A stretch of 64,000 nt of DNA from Gammaproteobacteria bacterium Ga0077536 (GCA_001464935.1 LNEL01000049.1:62001-126000), one strand, 5' to 3'. Positions 38,040-46,780 are shown, numbered from the stretch's first letter. The notes: generated by a model not told the origin, from the sequence alone. Program-made: numbers and translations.

Positions 38040-40535
38040 ATGAAACCAGTCCTGATGCTTTCCCCTCTGGCGCGCGCCGTCGCACTCGCGACCGTGTCCC
38101 TGTCCGTCGTGTCGCCGATGACCGTGTTCGCCGAAGGCGCCGGCTTCGACGAAGAGGTGCTCGTGGTCGCGCCGACGCCGCTGGCCAGTGGCACCGGCAT
38201 CGCACCGGAGCGACTGCCGTTCACGACGCAGTCAGCAGACGCCGATGCACTGGAGCGTGCGCAGAGCCTCGATCTCACCGACCACCTGAATCACAACCTC
38301 GGTAGCGTGTCGATCAACTCGGCGCAGAACAATCCGCTGCAGCCGGACCTGCAGTACCGCGGTTACTCGGCGTCGCCGCTGCTGGGACTGCCGATGGGCG
38401 TCTCGGTCTATCAGAACGGCGTGCGCATCAACGAGCCGCTCGGCGACGCGGTGAACTGGGATCTGCTGCCGGAGTCCGCCATCCACAGCATGACGCTGGT
38501 CGGCGGCGCGAACCCCCTGTTCGGGCTCAACACCCTCGGCGGCGCGCTGTCGATAGAAATGAAGAACGGCTTCAATTTCCAGGGTCATCAGGCCGAGGCC
38601 TACGGCGGCAGCTGGGGCAGGGCGGTCACCAGCGCGGAAAGCGGCGGCAACAACGGTACTCTGGGCTACTACGTCAACGTGCACTATTTCAGTGAGGACG
38701 GCTGGCGCGACGAATCGGACTCCGACGCGTTGAATCTTTACGGCAGCGCAAGCTGGCGCGGTGAAGCCAGCACGGCGGACCTGAACTTTCAGTACGGTGA
38801 CAGCGACCTGCGTGGCAACGGCGCTGCGCCACGGGGCCTGCTGGCGCTGGATCGTGAGCAGGTGTTCACGGCGCCGGACATCACCGAGAACGACATGCAG
38901 GCGGTAGCGCTGGATTTCTCGCACCAGTTCAGCGAACTCATCGAGTTTGCCGGCAATGGCTTCTACCGCACCAACACCACTGATTCGTTCAACGGGGACG
39001 CGTCGGAATTCCAGGAGTGCGCGCTCGGCAACGGCGATTTCCTGCTCGAGGAAATCGACGAGGATGCGCTCGAAGGGCTCGGCTTCGACGACGACGACCT
39101 CTGCGACGACAACGTGCTCGGGGTCGCCGACCCCGATGCGCTGGAAGCCGCACTGAACGTCCGGGCCGGCGATCCGGAAGCCTTCGACCTCGACGATCTC
39201 ACCGACGAACTGACGGGCACGCTCGCGCTGTCCGACGACGCCATCAACAATCTGAGCGTGCGCGACCAGGAGAGCTACGGCACCGATCTGCAGTTCGTGT
39301 TCAAGCAGGACCTGTTCGCCCGCGACAACTATTTCGTGGCCGGCTTCAACTACTTCCGTGGCAGTGCCGACTTCGACGGGCGCGTCGAACTGTCGGATAT
39401 CGATGCCGTGACGCGCAGCACCGAAGGGCTGGGCCTCGGCACCTTCGTCGGCGACGGCGCGACCAGCATCGCGACCCGCAGCGAAACCTGGAGTTTCTAT
39501 TTCCTCGACAACCTGGCGGTCACGGAGCGCTTCACGTTCACCTTTGGCGGGCGCTACAACGACACCGACATCCGGCTGCGCGATCGTTCAGGCGTGCGGC
39601 GCGAACTCAATGGGGACCACGCGTTCAGCCGCTTCAATCCGACGGTCGGCGGCACCTTCGATATGAACGAAGCAGCGAACCTGTTCGCGAGCTACAGCGA
39701 GTCATCGCGCGCGCCGACGCCGGTTGAACTCGCCTGCAACGAAGGCGTGTTCGAAATCGCGCGCCGGATTGCGATCGAGAATGGCGAGGATCCCGACGAC
39801 ATCGAGTTCGAATGCCGCCTGCCGAACGCCTTCCTGGCCGATCCGCCGCTCGATGAGGTGGTGGCCAAGAGCGTCGAGTTCGGCGTGCGCGGCGTGTGGC
39901 ACGACATCGAGCACCGCGTCGGCTATTTCCGCACCGTCAACAACAATGACATCATTTTCCAGTCCACCGGCCGCGCGACGGGCCTGTTTGCGAATGTCGA
40001 CGAAACCCGGCGCGAAGGCGTCGAGGCCGCGCTGGCCGGCAACTTCGGTGGCGTCGACTGGTTCACCGCCTACAGCTATATCGATGCTAGTTTCGAAAGC
40101 GCCTTCTCGGTGCTGAGTCCGAATCATCCGGGGGCAGACGCCAACGGCGAAACACGGGTCGAGGAGGGCAATCGCATACCCGGCATTCCCCGTCACAACT
40201 TCAAGCTGGGCGCGGACTATCGTCTGCCGTTCGGGCTCGCGGTCGGCGCCGAACTGCTCTACAACTCTGATCAGGTGCTGCGCGGCGACGAATCGAACCA
40301 GCTCGAAACGGTCGATGGCTACGCGCTGGTCAACCTGCGCGGCGCCTACGACGTGAACGAGCATGTCGAGGTCTTCGCGCGGGTCACGAACCTGTTCGAC
40401 ACTGACTACGAGAATTTCGGTCTGCTCGGTGAAGATCCGACCGAAGTGCTGCCGAACCTGAACGATGCGTCGCCGCGTTTCCTTGGCGCCGGTGCCCCGC
40501 GCGCCGGCTGGGTGGGCGTGCGCCTGACGTTCTGA
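38040..40535 (+). CDS. TonB-dependent outer-membrane receptor with an acidic insert
   Basis: 831 aa from ATG 38040. A signal peptide ends near TVFAEG. A TonB box-like EEVLVVAPTP and a plug domain with QPDLQYRGYSASPLLG and GVRINEPLGDAVNWDLLP follow, then a beta-barrel ending in WVGVRLTF. Around residues 320-403 an Asp/Glu-rich stretch (LLEEIDEDALEGLGFDDDD and more) containing two Cys is inserted in a likely surface loop. The substrate is unknown; the PQQ context suggests PQQ or a metal/metallophore, possibly a lanthanide. TATGAT at 37976-37981 may be its -10. Confidence 0.9.
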   Translation: MKPVLMLSPLARAVALATVSLSVVSPMTVFAEGAGFDEEVLVVAPTPLASGTGIAPERLPFTTQSADADALERAQSLDLTDHLNHNLGSVSINSAQNNPLQPDLQYRGYSASPLLGLPMGVSVYQNGVRINEPLGDAVNWDLLPESAIHSMTLVGGANPLFGLNTLGGALSIEMKNGFNFQGHQAEAYGGSWGRAVTSAESGGNNGTLGYYVNVHYFSEDGWRDESDSDALNLYGSASWRGEASTADLNFQYGDSDLRGNGAAPRGLLALDREQVFTAPDITENDMQAVALDFSHQFSELIEFAGNGFYRTNTTDSFNGDASEFQECALGNGDFLLEEIDEDALEGLGFDDDDLCDDNVLGVADPDALEAALNVRAGDPEAFDLDDLTDELTGTLALSDDAINNLSVRDQESYGTDLQFVFKQDLFARDNYFVAGFNYFRGSADFDGRVELSDIDAVTRSTEGLGLGTFVGDGATSIATRSETWSFYFLDNLAVTERFTFTFGGRYNDTDIRLRDRSGVRRELNGDHAFSRFNPTVGGTFDMNEAANLFASYSESSRAPTPVELACNEGVFEIARRIAIENGEDPDDIEFECRLPNAFLADPPLDEVVAKSVEFGVRGVWHDIEHRVGYFRTVNNNDIIFQSTGRATGLFANVDETRREGVEAALAGNFGGVDWFTAYSYIDASFESAFSVLSPNHPGADANGETRVEEGNRIPGIPRHNFKLGADYRLPFGLAVGAELLYNSDQVLRGDESNQLETVDGYALVNLRGAYDVNEHVEVFARVTNLFDTDYENFGLLGEDPTEVLPNLNDASPRFLGAGAPRAGWVGVRLTF

Positions 40536-40697
40536 GCGGGCGGGTGGCATTCTGCGGCGGTTCATCCCCTGCGGGCGGTGCCGTGGGGCCGCCGGGAGGC
40601 CGCGCATGTGCACAGGCTCACGACGGGGCGAGCTGGACCCTCTAGACCGGACCGCCTCGTGCACGGGCCTGGCGCCCGCGCACGAAGCCGGGCCAGC

Positions 40698-41645
40698 CTA
40701 TTCGTGCAGCGCGATGCCCCAGGGCATCTTGCCGACCGGCACGGTGGCGACGACCTTGTTCGTCGCCGTGTCGATGACCGACACCTGGTCGCTGGCGCCG
40801 TCGCTCGAGTACAGACGCGCACCGTCCTTGCTGAGCGCGAGACCCCACACGCGGTTGCCCACCGGAATTTCATGCTGGATCTCGAGCGACTGCTCGTCGA
40901 GGACGAAGACCCGGTTGGCGCGACCGCCGGCGACATAGAGCAGCTTGCCGTCGCGGCTGGGCAGGATGTCCTTCGGCTTCGCCTTGTCGTCCGCGAGCGG
41001 CATCTTGCCGATGATTTTGCCCGAGGCCACGTCGACCTTCTTCACTTCGCCGCTGATTTCCGACGTCGCATACGCAGTCTTGCCGTCGGCGCTGAACGCC
41101 GCGGCGCGCGGTCGCGCGCCGACCAGGATGTTGGCGACGATCTTGTGTTCCGGAATCGCGATCAGATGCAGCATGTTCGTCGATTCGCTGGTCACAATCG
41201 CGCGCGTGCCGTCAGGTGAAATCGCCACGCCCTCCGGCTCCAGCCCGACCTTGATCTCGGCGACGAGTTCGCCCGTTTTCGGATTGAACACCGACGCCTT
41301 CGCATGCTCTTCATTTGATATGTAAAGGTTGCCGTTCGGATGCACCGCGAAGGTTTCCGGATCCGGGCCGCTGTCGAACTTGCGCAGCACCTTCATCGAC
41401 ACCGGGTCGATCACGGCGATCGCGTTCTCGCCGCTGACGGCGACATAGATCTCGCTGCCGTCCGGCGCCGTGCCGATGCCGCGCGGCCGCTTGCCGACCG
41501 GGATGGTGCCGATGACCGTGGCGGTCGCGGCGTCGATGACGGAGACATCGTCGCCGCTTTCGTTGGTGACGAACACCCGGGTGTCGCCAGCCTGGGCGTG
41601 AACGGCAGCGATTGCGAGCACGGAAGCGAGAAGAATTCTGCGCAT
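40698..41645 (-). CDS. Periplasmic YVTN-repeat beta-propeller, PQQ-catabolism-associated type
   Basis: 315 aa from ATG 41645, with a signal peptide ending AVHAQAGD. Seven or so YVTN-like blades of about 42 residues are seen, for example VFVTNESGDDVSVIDAAT and IYVAVSGENAIAVIDP, with GKRPRGIGTAPDG, VGARPRAAAF and GKMPWGIAL linkers. A family of this type occurs beside ABC systems linked to PQQ-dependent alcohol dehydrogenases. It lies 32 bp downstream of the binding-protein gene and is convergent with the TonB receptor. Exact role unknown. Confidence 0.88.
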   Translation of the reverse strand: MRRILLASVLAIAAVHAQAGDTRVFVTNESGDDVSVIDAATATVIGTIPVGKRPRGIGTAPDGSEIYVAVSGENAIAVIDPVSMKVLRKFDSGPDPETFAVHPNGNLYISNEEHAKASVFNPKTGELVAEIKVGLEPEGVAISPDGTRAIVTSESTNMLHLIAIPEHKIVANILVGARPRAAAFSADGKTAYATSEISGEVKKVDVASGKIIGKMPLADDKAKPKDILPSRDGKLLYVAGGRANRVFVLDEQSLEIQHEIPVGNRVWGLALSKDGARLYSSDGASDQVSVIDTATNKVVATVPVGKMPWGIALHE

Positions 41646-41677
41646 GAAGTCGGTCCTTGGAGTTGAACTTGCAAGAG

Positions 41678-42487
41678 TCATTTGGCGCCGGCCTCGCAGC
41701 GCGAGGGTCCGAGACTGTCGAGGTCCTCGATGTCGACGACGCCGCGCACCGGTGCCTCGCCGACAAGGCGGCCAGCTTCCACCAGCAGCAGCGGCTGCCG
41801 CAACTGGCCATTGGGGCGGAAACTCATGTCGACGCCCTTCTGTCCGTCGAATGCGAGCCGCTCGCGCAGGGCCTCGAGCAGGACGGCGGGGGCGGCGGAC
41901 TGTTCGCGCGCCACCGTGTCCGACAGCAGCTTCACGGCGGCCCAACCGGCCCACGCGTGATCGTCCATCGGCAATTTGAACTGCGCCGTGTAGCGCTTGT
42001 TGAGTTGCGCTGCAGCATATTTTTCGAATTCGGGATGCCAGGCCTGCGCGCTGACCTGGCTGTCAGGATGTGCCTGCTGCCACTGGGCAGTCGCGTCGTG
42101 CGCCATGCGCGCGCTCGGCAGCACATGGAAGACATTCGCGGTGCACTGGTCGCGCAGGTCGTCGTCCGCCGCGCCCACGTTCAGTACCGGGGTGTTCGGG
42201 TGTTGCCGCGCGAGTTCGGCGAGTCCTGCCGCCGGCAGGGCCGAAATGATGGCGACGGCGGTATCGGGCGTGGCGTCGAGACGATACTGCTGACCCAGGA
42301 ATTCGCCCTGCATGATGGCTTCGTCCAGTCCCTGGCGGGCGCCGAACTGCGCGCTGCTGCCGGCCTCGCCGACGAAGGCGAGCGGGACCTCGAGCGCCGC
42401 TTGCGCGACAACGCCCTTCGCCATCAGGCCGAGCGCTGCGAGCGTGGCGAACGACAGTGCGCGTGGCAGGTTCATTTTTGATATCAC
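41678..42487 (-). CDS. ABC-type periplasmic binding protein, PQQ-alcohol-oxidation-associated type
   Basis: 269 aa (ATG 42475 is an alternative). A signal peptide ends near VVAQAALE. The remainder is a branched-chain-amino-acid-type type I binding fold with LEVPLAFVGEAGSS, IISALPAAGLAELA, NVGAADDDLRDQC and FHVLPSARMAHDATAQW. This shape and context match the binding protein associated with PQQ-dependent alcohol dehydrogenase systems. The ATPase and permease that usually accompany it are not in the window. Co-transcribed with the beta-propeller gene. Confidence 0.82.
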   Translation of the reverse strand: MISKMNLPRALSFATLAALGLMAKGVVAQAALEVPLAFVGEAGSSAQFGARQGLDEAIMQGEFLGQQYRLDATPDTAVAIISALPAAGLAELARQHPNTPVLNVGAADDDLRDQCTANVFHVLPSARMAHDATAQWQQAHPDSQVSAQAWHPEFEKYAAAQLNKRYTAQFKLPMDDHAWAGWAAVKLLSDTVAREQSAAPAVLLEALRERLAFDGQKGVDMSFRPNGQLRQPLLLVEAGRLVGEAPVRGVVDIEDLDSLGPSRCEAGAK

Positions 42488-42631
42488 GTCGGGGCAGCCT
42501 TTCGTGGTCAGTCGGTGAGTGGCATTTGACTGCGCATGCTAGCGGAGTTCGATACGGCCGAAGAATACGAAAAATTCCCTTGCTGCCTCGACGCCGCAGG
42601 GGTTTTTCGCAGACCCGAACGGGGCGGCCGC

Positions 42632-42647
42632 TGGCTGGCCTTTTGCC
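42632..42647 (+). promoter_or_regulatory. Sigma-54 (-24/-12) promoter candidate of the AOR operon
   Basis: TGGCTGGCCTTTTGCC matches TGGCACG-N4-TTGCW with the invariant GG (42633-42634) and GC (42645-42646) at the required 12-base offset. Transcription would begin near 42658, giving a leader of about 155 nt. Confidence 0.5.
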
Positions 42648-42727
42648 CGGTTTGTCGCTAGGCTGGCGTGGCTTGGGGCCTGCTACCCGGCCGTCGCGAT
42701 GCGCCGCCTGATAAGTGCGCAGCTGAC

Positions 42728-42764
42728 GCCCGGCCCGCGTCCGTCTGCTGCAGACGGGCCGGGC
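42728..42764 (+). promoter_or_regulatory. Strong hairpin in the AOR operon leader
   Basis: CCGTCTG (42741-42747) pairs with CAGACGG (42751-42757) around CTG, and GCCCGGCC (42728-42735) with GGCCGGGC (42757-42764), sharing one base. No U-tract follows. It lies 50 nt before the ribosome site, so it could regulate translation or stability, possibly as part of a cofactor- or metal-responsive leader. Confidence 0.4.
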
Positions 42765-42814
42765 GCGCCCCGCCGCATATTCAGACCAGCGAAGACGTTC
42801 CGGGGAGAACATTC

Positions 42815-43282
42815 ATGCTCAAAGCGCTCCAGCTCGAACCCGAAAAATGCACCGGGTGCCTGCAATGTGAAATGGCCTGTTCGTACGAGAACGAAGGCGT
42901 ATTCAACCCAAGCAAATCGCGCATCAAGGTATTCAATTTCCACGACGAAGGGCGTTTCGCGCCCTACACCTGCTCGCAATGCAGTGAAGCGTGGTGTCTG
43001 CATGCATGTCCGGTCGAGGCCATCGTCATCAATCCGATGACGGGCGCCAAGGATGTCCTCGAAGATGTCTGCGTCGGCTGCAAGGTCTGCACGATCGCGT
43101 GCCCGTTCGGCACCGTGAACTACAACGCCGACAGCGGCAAGGTCATCAAGTGCGACCTGTGCGGCGGCGATCCGGCCTGCGCGACGGCCTGCCCGACGGG
43201 CGCCATCACCTATGTCGACGCCGAGCACACGGGGCTCGCGCGCATGAAGGCGCACGCCAGCCAGACCATCCCCAAGAACTGA
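42815..43282 (+). CDS. Four-cluster [4Fe-4S] ferredoxin subunit of an aldehyde oxidoreductase (AorA-like)
   Basis: 155 aa. Sixteen Cys in four ferredoxin-type groups are seen: CTGCLQCEMAC, CSQCSEAWCLHACP, CVGCKVCTIACP and CDLCGGDPACATACP. It is the polyferredoxin type (HycB/CooF) that wires oxidoreductase subunits. It is followed after 15 bp by an AOR-family catalytic subunit and then an FAD subunit, the order described for the tungsten AOR of Aromatoleum (aorABC). It probably carries electrons between the catalytic and FAD subunits. Confidence 0.9.
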   Translation: MLKALQLEPEKCTGCLQCEMACSYENEGVFNPSKSRIKVFNFHDEGRFAPYTCSQCSEAWCLHACPVEAIVINPMTGAKDVLEDVCVGCKVCTIACPFGTVNYNADSGKVIKCDLCGGDPACATACPTGAITYVDAEHTGLARMKAHASQTIPKN

Positions 43283-43297
43283 CAGGAGGCCGCGAAC

Positions 43298-45148
43298 ATG
43301 GCATGGACCGGACAAATCCTCCGCGTCAATCTGACCGCGGGCACCTGCGTCGCCGAACCGCTGAACCGCGAGTGGGCTGCGCTCTACCTGGGACAGCGCG
43401 GCCTCGCGACGAAATATCTCGCCGCTGAAATCGATCCGAAGATCGACGCGCTGTCGCCCGCCAACAAGCTGATCATGGCCACCGGACCGCTGACCGGCAC
43501 GATGGCGTCCACCGGCGGCCGGTATTCCGTTATCACGAAAAGTCCGCTGACCGGCGCCATCGCCTGTTCGAACTCCGGCGGCTTCATCGGCAACGAGATC
43601 AAGATGGCCGGCTGGGACATGATCATTTTCGAGGGCAAGTCGCCGAAACCGGTGTACCTGTACCTCGAGAACGAAAAGGCTGAACTGCACGACGCTTCGC
43701 ACCTGTGGGGCAAGTCGGCGTGGGATACGGATCATCACCTGCACAACGAATATCAGGATCCGCTGCTGCGGATCGCGTGCGTCGGCCGCTCCGCCGAGCA
43801 GGGCTGTCTGTATGCCGGGGTCATCAATGACCTTCACCGCGCGGCCGGGCGTTCGGGGGTCGGCACGGTGATGGCGTCGAAGAACCTGAAAGCCGTCGCG
43901 GTACGTGGCACCAAGGGTGTCGGCAACGTGCGCGACATGAAGGCCTTCATGCAGGCGACGAACGCAGCGAAGGCCGTGTTGTCCGGCAACCCGGTGACGG
44001 GCGAGGGCCTGCCGAAGCTCGGCACCCAGGTGCTGATGAACGTGATCAACGAAGTCGGCGCGATGCCGACGCGCAACATGCGCGAAGTCCAGTTCGAGGG
44101 CTCGAACCGCATTTCCGCCGAAGCGATGCTCGTGCCGCGCGAAAGCGACGGCAAACCGAACCTGGTGACCAATGCGGCCTGCTTCGGCTGCACGATCGCC
44201 TGCGGCCGCATCTCGACGATCGACCCGAAGCACTACACGATCGTCAACCGGCCGCAGTACATGGGCGCGAACGGCGGCCTCGAGTACGAGGCGGCGTGGG
44301 CGCTCGGGTCCGACACCGGGGTCGACGACCTCGACGCGCTGACCTTTGCGAACTTCATCTGCAACGAAGACGGCTTCGACCCGATCTCCTTCGGTTCGAC
44401 CGTCGCCGCGGCGATGGAGCTCTACGAGATCGGCGCGATCACGCTGGCGACGACCGGCGGCATCGAAATGAAGTTCGGCTCGGCCGAAGCGCTGACCAAG
44501 GCGGCTGAGCTCGTCGCCAAGGGTGAGGGCTTCGGGCGCGATCTGGGCCTCGGTTCCAAGCGCCTGTGCGAGAAATACGGGCATCCGGACCTGTCGATGA
44601 CGGTCAAGGGGCAGGAATTCCCAGCCTACGATCCGCGCGGCATCCAGGGCATGGGGCTGGCCTATGCGACCTCCAATCGCGGCGCCTGCCACCTGCGTGG
44701 CTACACGGTGTCGTCGGAAATTCTCGGCGTGCCGGTGAAGACCGATCCGCTGACGACCGACGGCAAGCCGGAACTGGTGAAAGCCTTCCAGGACGCCACG
44801 GCGGCGGTCGATTCTTCGGGCCTGTGCGTGTTCACGACGTTTGCGTGGACCCTCGAGGATATCGCACCGCAGGTCGACGCCGCGTGCGTCGGCGGCTGGA
44901 CACCGGAGAAGATGCTCGAAATGGGCGAGCGCATCTGGAACCTCGAGCGCAAGTTCAACATCGATGCGGGTCTGACCGCAGCGGACGACACGCTGCCGAA
45001 GCGTCTGCTGAAGGATGCGGCGAAAACCGGTCCGGCGAAGGGCAAGGTCAACGAGCTGCACAAGATGCTGCCGCACTACTACGAGATTCGCGGCTGGACA
45101 GCGGACGGCGTGCCAACGCCCGACACGCTGAATCGCCTGTCGGTCTAG
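43298..45148 (+). CDS. Aldehyde:ferredoxin oxidoreductase catalytic subunit (AorB-like)
   Basis: 616 aa, the family length. The enzyme binds a bis-pterin tungsten (or molybdenum) centre and one [4Fe-4S] cluster and oxidises aldehydes to acids. The N-terminal domain begins GQILRVNLTAGT. The core has TGPLTGTMASTGGRYSV, the cluster motif CFGCTIACG, WALGSDTGVDDLDAL, CNEDGFDPISFGST, and the pterin-binding DPRGIQGMGLAYATSNRGACH, read as DPRGIQGMGLAYA and SNRGACHLRG. AGGAGG at 43284-43289 is the ribosome site. Metal and substrate cannot be told from sequence. Confidence 0.93.
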   Translation: MAWTGQILRVNLTAGTCVAEPLNREWAALYLGQRGLATKYLAAEIDPKIDALSPANKLIMATGPLTGTMASTGGRYSVITKSPLTGAIACSNSGGFIGNEIKMAGWDMIIFEGKSPKPVYLYLENEKAELHDASHLWGKSAWDTDHHLHNEYQDPLLRIACVGRSAEQGCLYAGVINDLHRAAGRSGVGTVMASKNLKAVAVRGTKGVGNVRDMKAFMQATNAAKAVLSGNPVTGEGLPKLGTQVLMNVINEVGAMPTRNMREVQFEGSNRISAEAMLVPRESDGKPNLVTNAACFGCTIACGRISTIDPKHYTIVNRPQYMGANGGLEYEAAWALGSDTGVDDLDALTFANFICNEDGFDPISFGSTVAAAMELYEIGAITLATTGGIEMKFGSAEALTKAAELVAKGEGFGRDLGLGSKRLCEKYGHPDLSMTVKGQEFPAYDPRGIQGMGLAYATSNRGACHLRGYTVSSEILGVPVKTDPLTTDGKPELVKAFQDATAAVDSSGLCVFTTFAWTLEDIAPQVDAACVGGWTPEKMLEMGERIWNLERKFNIDAGLTAADDTLPKRLLKDAAKTGPAKGKVNELHKMLPHYYEIRGWTADGVPTPDTLNRLSV

Positions 45149-45212
45149 TACTGCTGCCTACGTGATCCGCGGGTCGTGCGCGCACAGCGCCCGCCCGCAG
45201 GGAGAATCCGCA

Positions 45213-46484
45213 ATGAAACATGTCGTGATAGGCGCCGGTCCGTCCGGCGTCGTGGCCGCCGAAACGCTGCGCAAGCTCGATGCCTCTGCGAGCGTCACCA
45301 TCGTCGGCGACGAGCCGGAAGCCCCGTACTCCCGGATGGCGCTGCCGTACTTCCTGGTCAAGCAGATCCCGGAAGAGGGCACCCACCTGCGCAAGGGCGC
45401 CAACCATTTCGCGCAACAGCGCATCGATATCGTGCAGGACCGCGTGACCGCGGTGGACCGCGCGGCGAAGTCCCTGACGCTGGCGAGCGGCGGCAAGATG
45501 GCGTATGACAAGCTGCTGATCGCCACTGGCTCGCGGCCCGTCGCACCCCCGATTCCTGGCATGGACCTGCCAGGCATCTTCTCGTGCTGGACGCTCGCCG
45601 ACGGTCGCGCCATCGCGCAACGGGCGAAGCCGGGCGCGAAAGTGCTGCTGATGGGCGCAGGTTTCATCGGCTGCATCATTCTCGAGGCGCTCGCGCAGAG
45701 CGGTGCCGACCTGACGGTCGTCGAGATGGAAGATCGCATGGTGCCGCGCATGATGAATGACACGGCCGGCAACATGATCAAGGCGTGGTGCCAGTCCCAC
45801 GGCGTTCACGTGCATACGTCGACGCGGGTGACCGGCATCGCCAAGGGCAGCGCGCACCCGTTCAAGGTCGACCTCAGCACGGGACAGCAACTCGACGCCG
45901 ATCTGATCGTCTCGGCCACCGGTGTACGCCCGAACGTGGAGTTCCTCGACGGCGCCGGCCTCGAGGTGCAACAGGGCATCTTCATCAACCGCCACATGCA
46001 GACCAACGATCCCGACATCTACGCCGCCGGCGACGTGGCCCAGGGTCGCGACTTCTCGACCGGCGAGTCGTCCGTGCAGGCGATCCAGCCGACGGCAACC
46101 GAGCACGGTCAGCTCGCGGCACGCAACATGGCGGGCCACACGGGCGCCGTGCATCGTGGCAGCGTCAACATGAACGTGCTGGATACCCTGGGCCTCATCT
46201 CGAGTTCGTTCGGCCTGTGGATGGGCAAGCCGGGTGGCGACAGCGCTGAACTGGTGAACCGCGAGCGTTACCGCTACCTCAATCTGCAGTTCGACGGCGA
46301 TACGCTGGTCGGCGCGACGAGTCTCGGCATGACGCAGCACGTCGGCGTCATCCGCGGTCTGATTCAGACCCGGACCCGCCTCGGCAAGTGGAAAGACAAG
46401 CTGCTCGAAGACCCGACCCGTCTGATGGAGGCCTACCTGGCCAGCACGCAGGCCGTGGGCTTCAATGCCGCGCTGCTGAAGTAA
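45213..46484 (+). CDS. FAD-dependent NAD(P)H oxidoreductase subunit of the AOR complex (AorC-like)
   Basis: 423 aa from ATG 45213 with a GGGAGAA ribosome site. Pyridine-nucleotide-disulfide oxidoreductase fold: FAD motif HVVIGAGPSGVVAAETLR, NAD motif VLLMGAGFIGCIILEAL, and DPDIYAAGDVAQGRD for FAD. By position it should link the AOR/ferredoxin module to NAD(P). The open frame extends upstream to 45162 but without similarity. A 40-bp spacer with a strong hairpin separates it from the MoaD-like gene. Confidence 0.9.
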   Translation: MKHVVIGAGPSGVVAAETLRKLDASASVTIVGDEPEAPYSRMALPYFLVKQIPEEGTHLRKGANHFAQQRIDIVQDRVTAVDRAAKSLTLASGGKMAYDKLLIATGSRPVAPPIPGMDLPGIFSCWTLADGRAIAQRAKPGAKVLLMGAGFIGCIILEALAQSGADLTVVEMEDRMVPRMMNDTAGNMIKAWCQSHGVHVHTSTRVTGIAKGSAHPFKVDLSTGQQLDADLIVSATGVRPNVEFLDGAGLEVQQGIFINRHMQTNDPDIYAAGDVAQGRDFSTGESSVQAIQPTATEHGQLAARNMAGHTGAVHRGSVNMNVLDTLGLISSSFGLWMGKPGGDSAELVNRERYRYLNLQFDGDTLVGATSLGMTQHVGVIRGLIQTRTRLGKWKDKLLEDPTRLMEAYLASTQAVGFNAALLK

Positions 46485-46491
46485 GTCGAAA

Positions 46492-46524
46492 GGAGGCCGC
46501 CCCCTGGCGGGGCGGCCGCCCTCC
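46492..46524 (+). promoter_or_regulatory. Intercistronic hairpin that may gate MoaD-like translation
   Basis: GGCCGCCCC (46495-46503) pairs with GGGGCGGCC (46509-46517). GGAGG (46492-46496), the only ribosome site, lies 28 bases from ATG 46525, and CCTCC (46520-46524) abuts the ATG and could pair with it. The structure either loops out to bring the site near the ATG or masks it. Confidence 0.4.
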
Positions 46525-46776
46525 ATGCGCATCATCGTCAAACTCTATGCGTCCCTGGCGGAGTACCTGCCGCCCGAGGCGCAGTCGAACAGTTTCCCCT
46601 TCGAGATCGACGCCGCGGCCACACCGCACACGGTGCTCGACCTCTGCCGCGTGCCCCGGGCCCGCGCGCACCTGTTGCTGATCAACGGCACCTATGTGCC
46701 GCCGGCGGAGCGCGACACCCTCGCGCTGGCCGAAGGCGACGTGCTGGCGGCCTGGCCACCGGTTGCCGGCGGCTAG
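46525..46776 (+). CDS. MoaD/ThiS-like ubiquitin-fold sulfur carrier of the AOR operon (AorD-like)
   Basis: 83 aa. It begins MRIIVKLYASLAEYLPPEAQ like MoaD and ends AAWPPVAGG with the free Gly-Gly needed for adenylation and thiocarboxylate formation. It is a second MoaD-family protein in this window, dedicated by position to the AOR operon. It may supply sulfur for metal-pterin assembly or mature the AOR. Its stop is 4 bp before the next gene. Confidence 0.88.
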   Translation: MRIIVKLYASLAEYLPPEAQSNSFPFEIDAAATPHTVLDLCRVPRARAHLLLINGTYVPPAERDTLALAEGDVLAAWPPVAGG

Positions 46777-46780
46777 CAGG

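Larger units (their letters stand above)
42488..42814. other. 327-bp divergent regulatory region before the aldehyde oxidoreductase operon
   Basis: No gene is seen. It holds the minus-strand promoter zone of the binding-protein gene, the sigma-54-like element at 42632-42647, a strong hairpin at 42728-42764 and the GGGGAGAA ribosome site ahead of ATG 42815. Short upstream frames in phase with the ferredoxin gene are Arg/Pro-rich and look non-coding. Confidence 0.6.

Noticed and set aside
37253-42487. A quinoprotein methanol or ethanol dehydrogenase (xoxF, exaA) in the PQQ neighbourhood
   Set aside because: None of the products has the propeller tryptophan-docking motifs or the Cys-Cys of these enzymes; the YVTN propeller is much smaller. 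The dehydrogenase must be elsewhere.
42683-45076. A 797-codon minus-strand frame across the AOR operon start and catalytic subunit
   Set aside because: It would cover the promoter and ferredoxin gene and shows no family motif, whereas the sense frames have complete Cys and pterin motifs.
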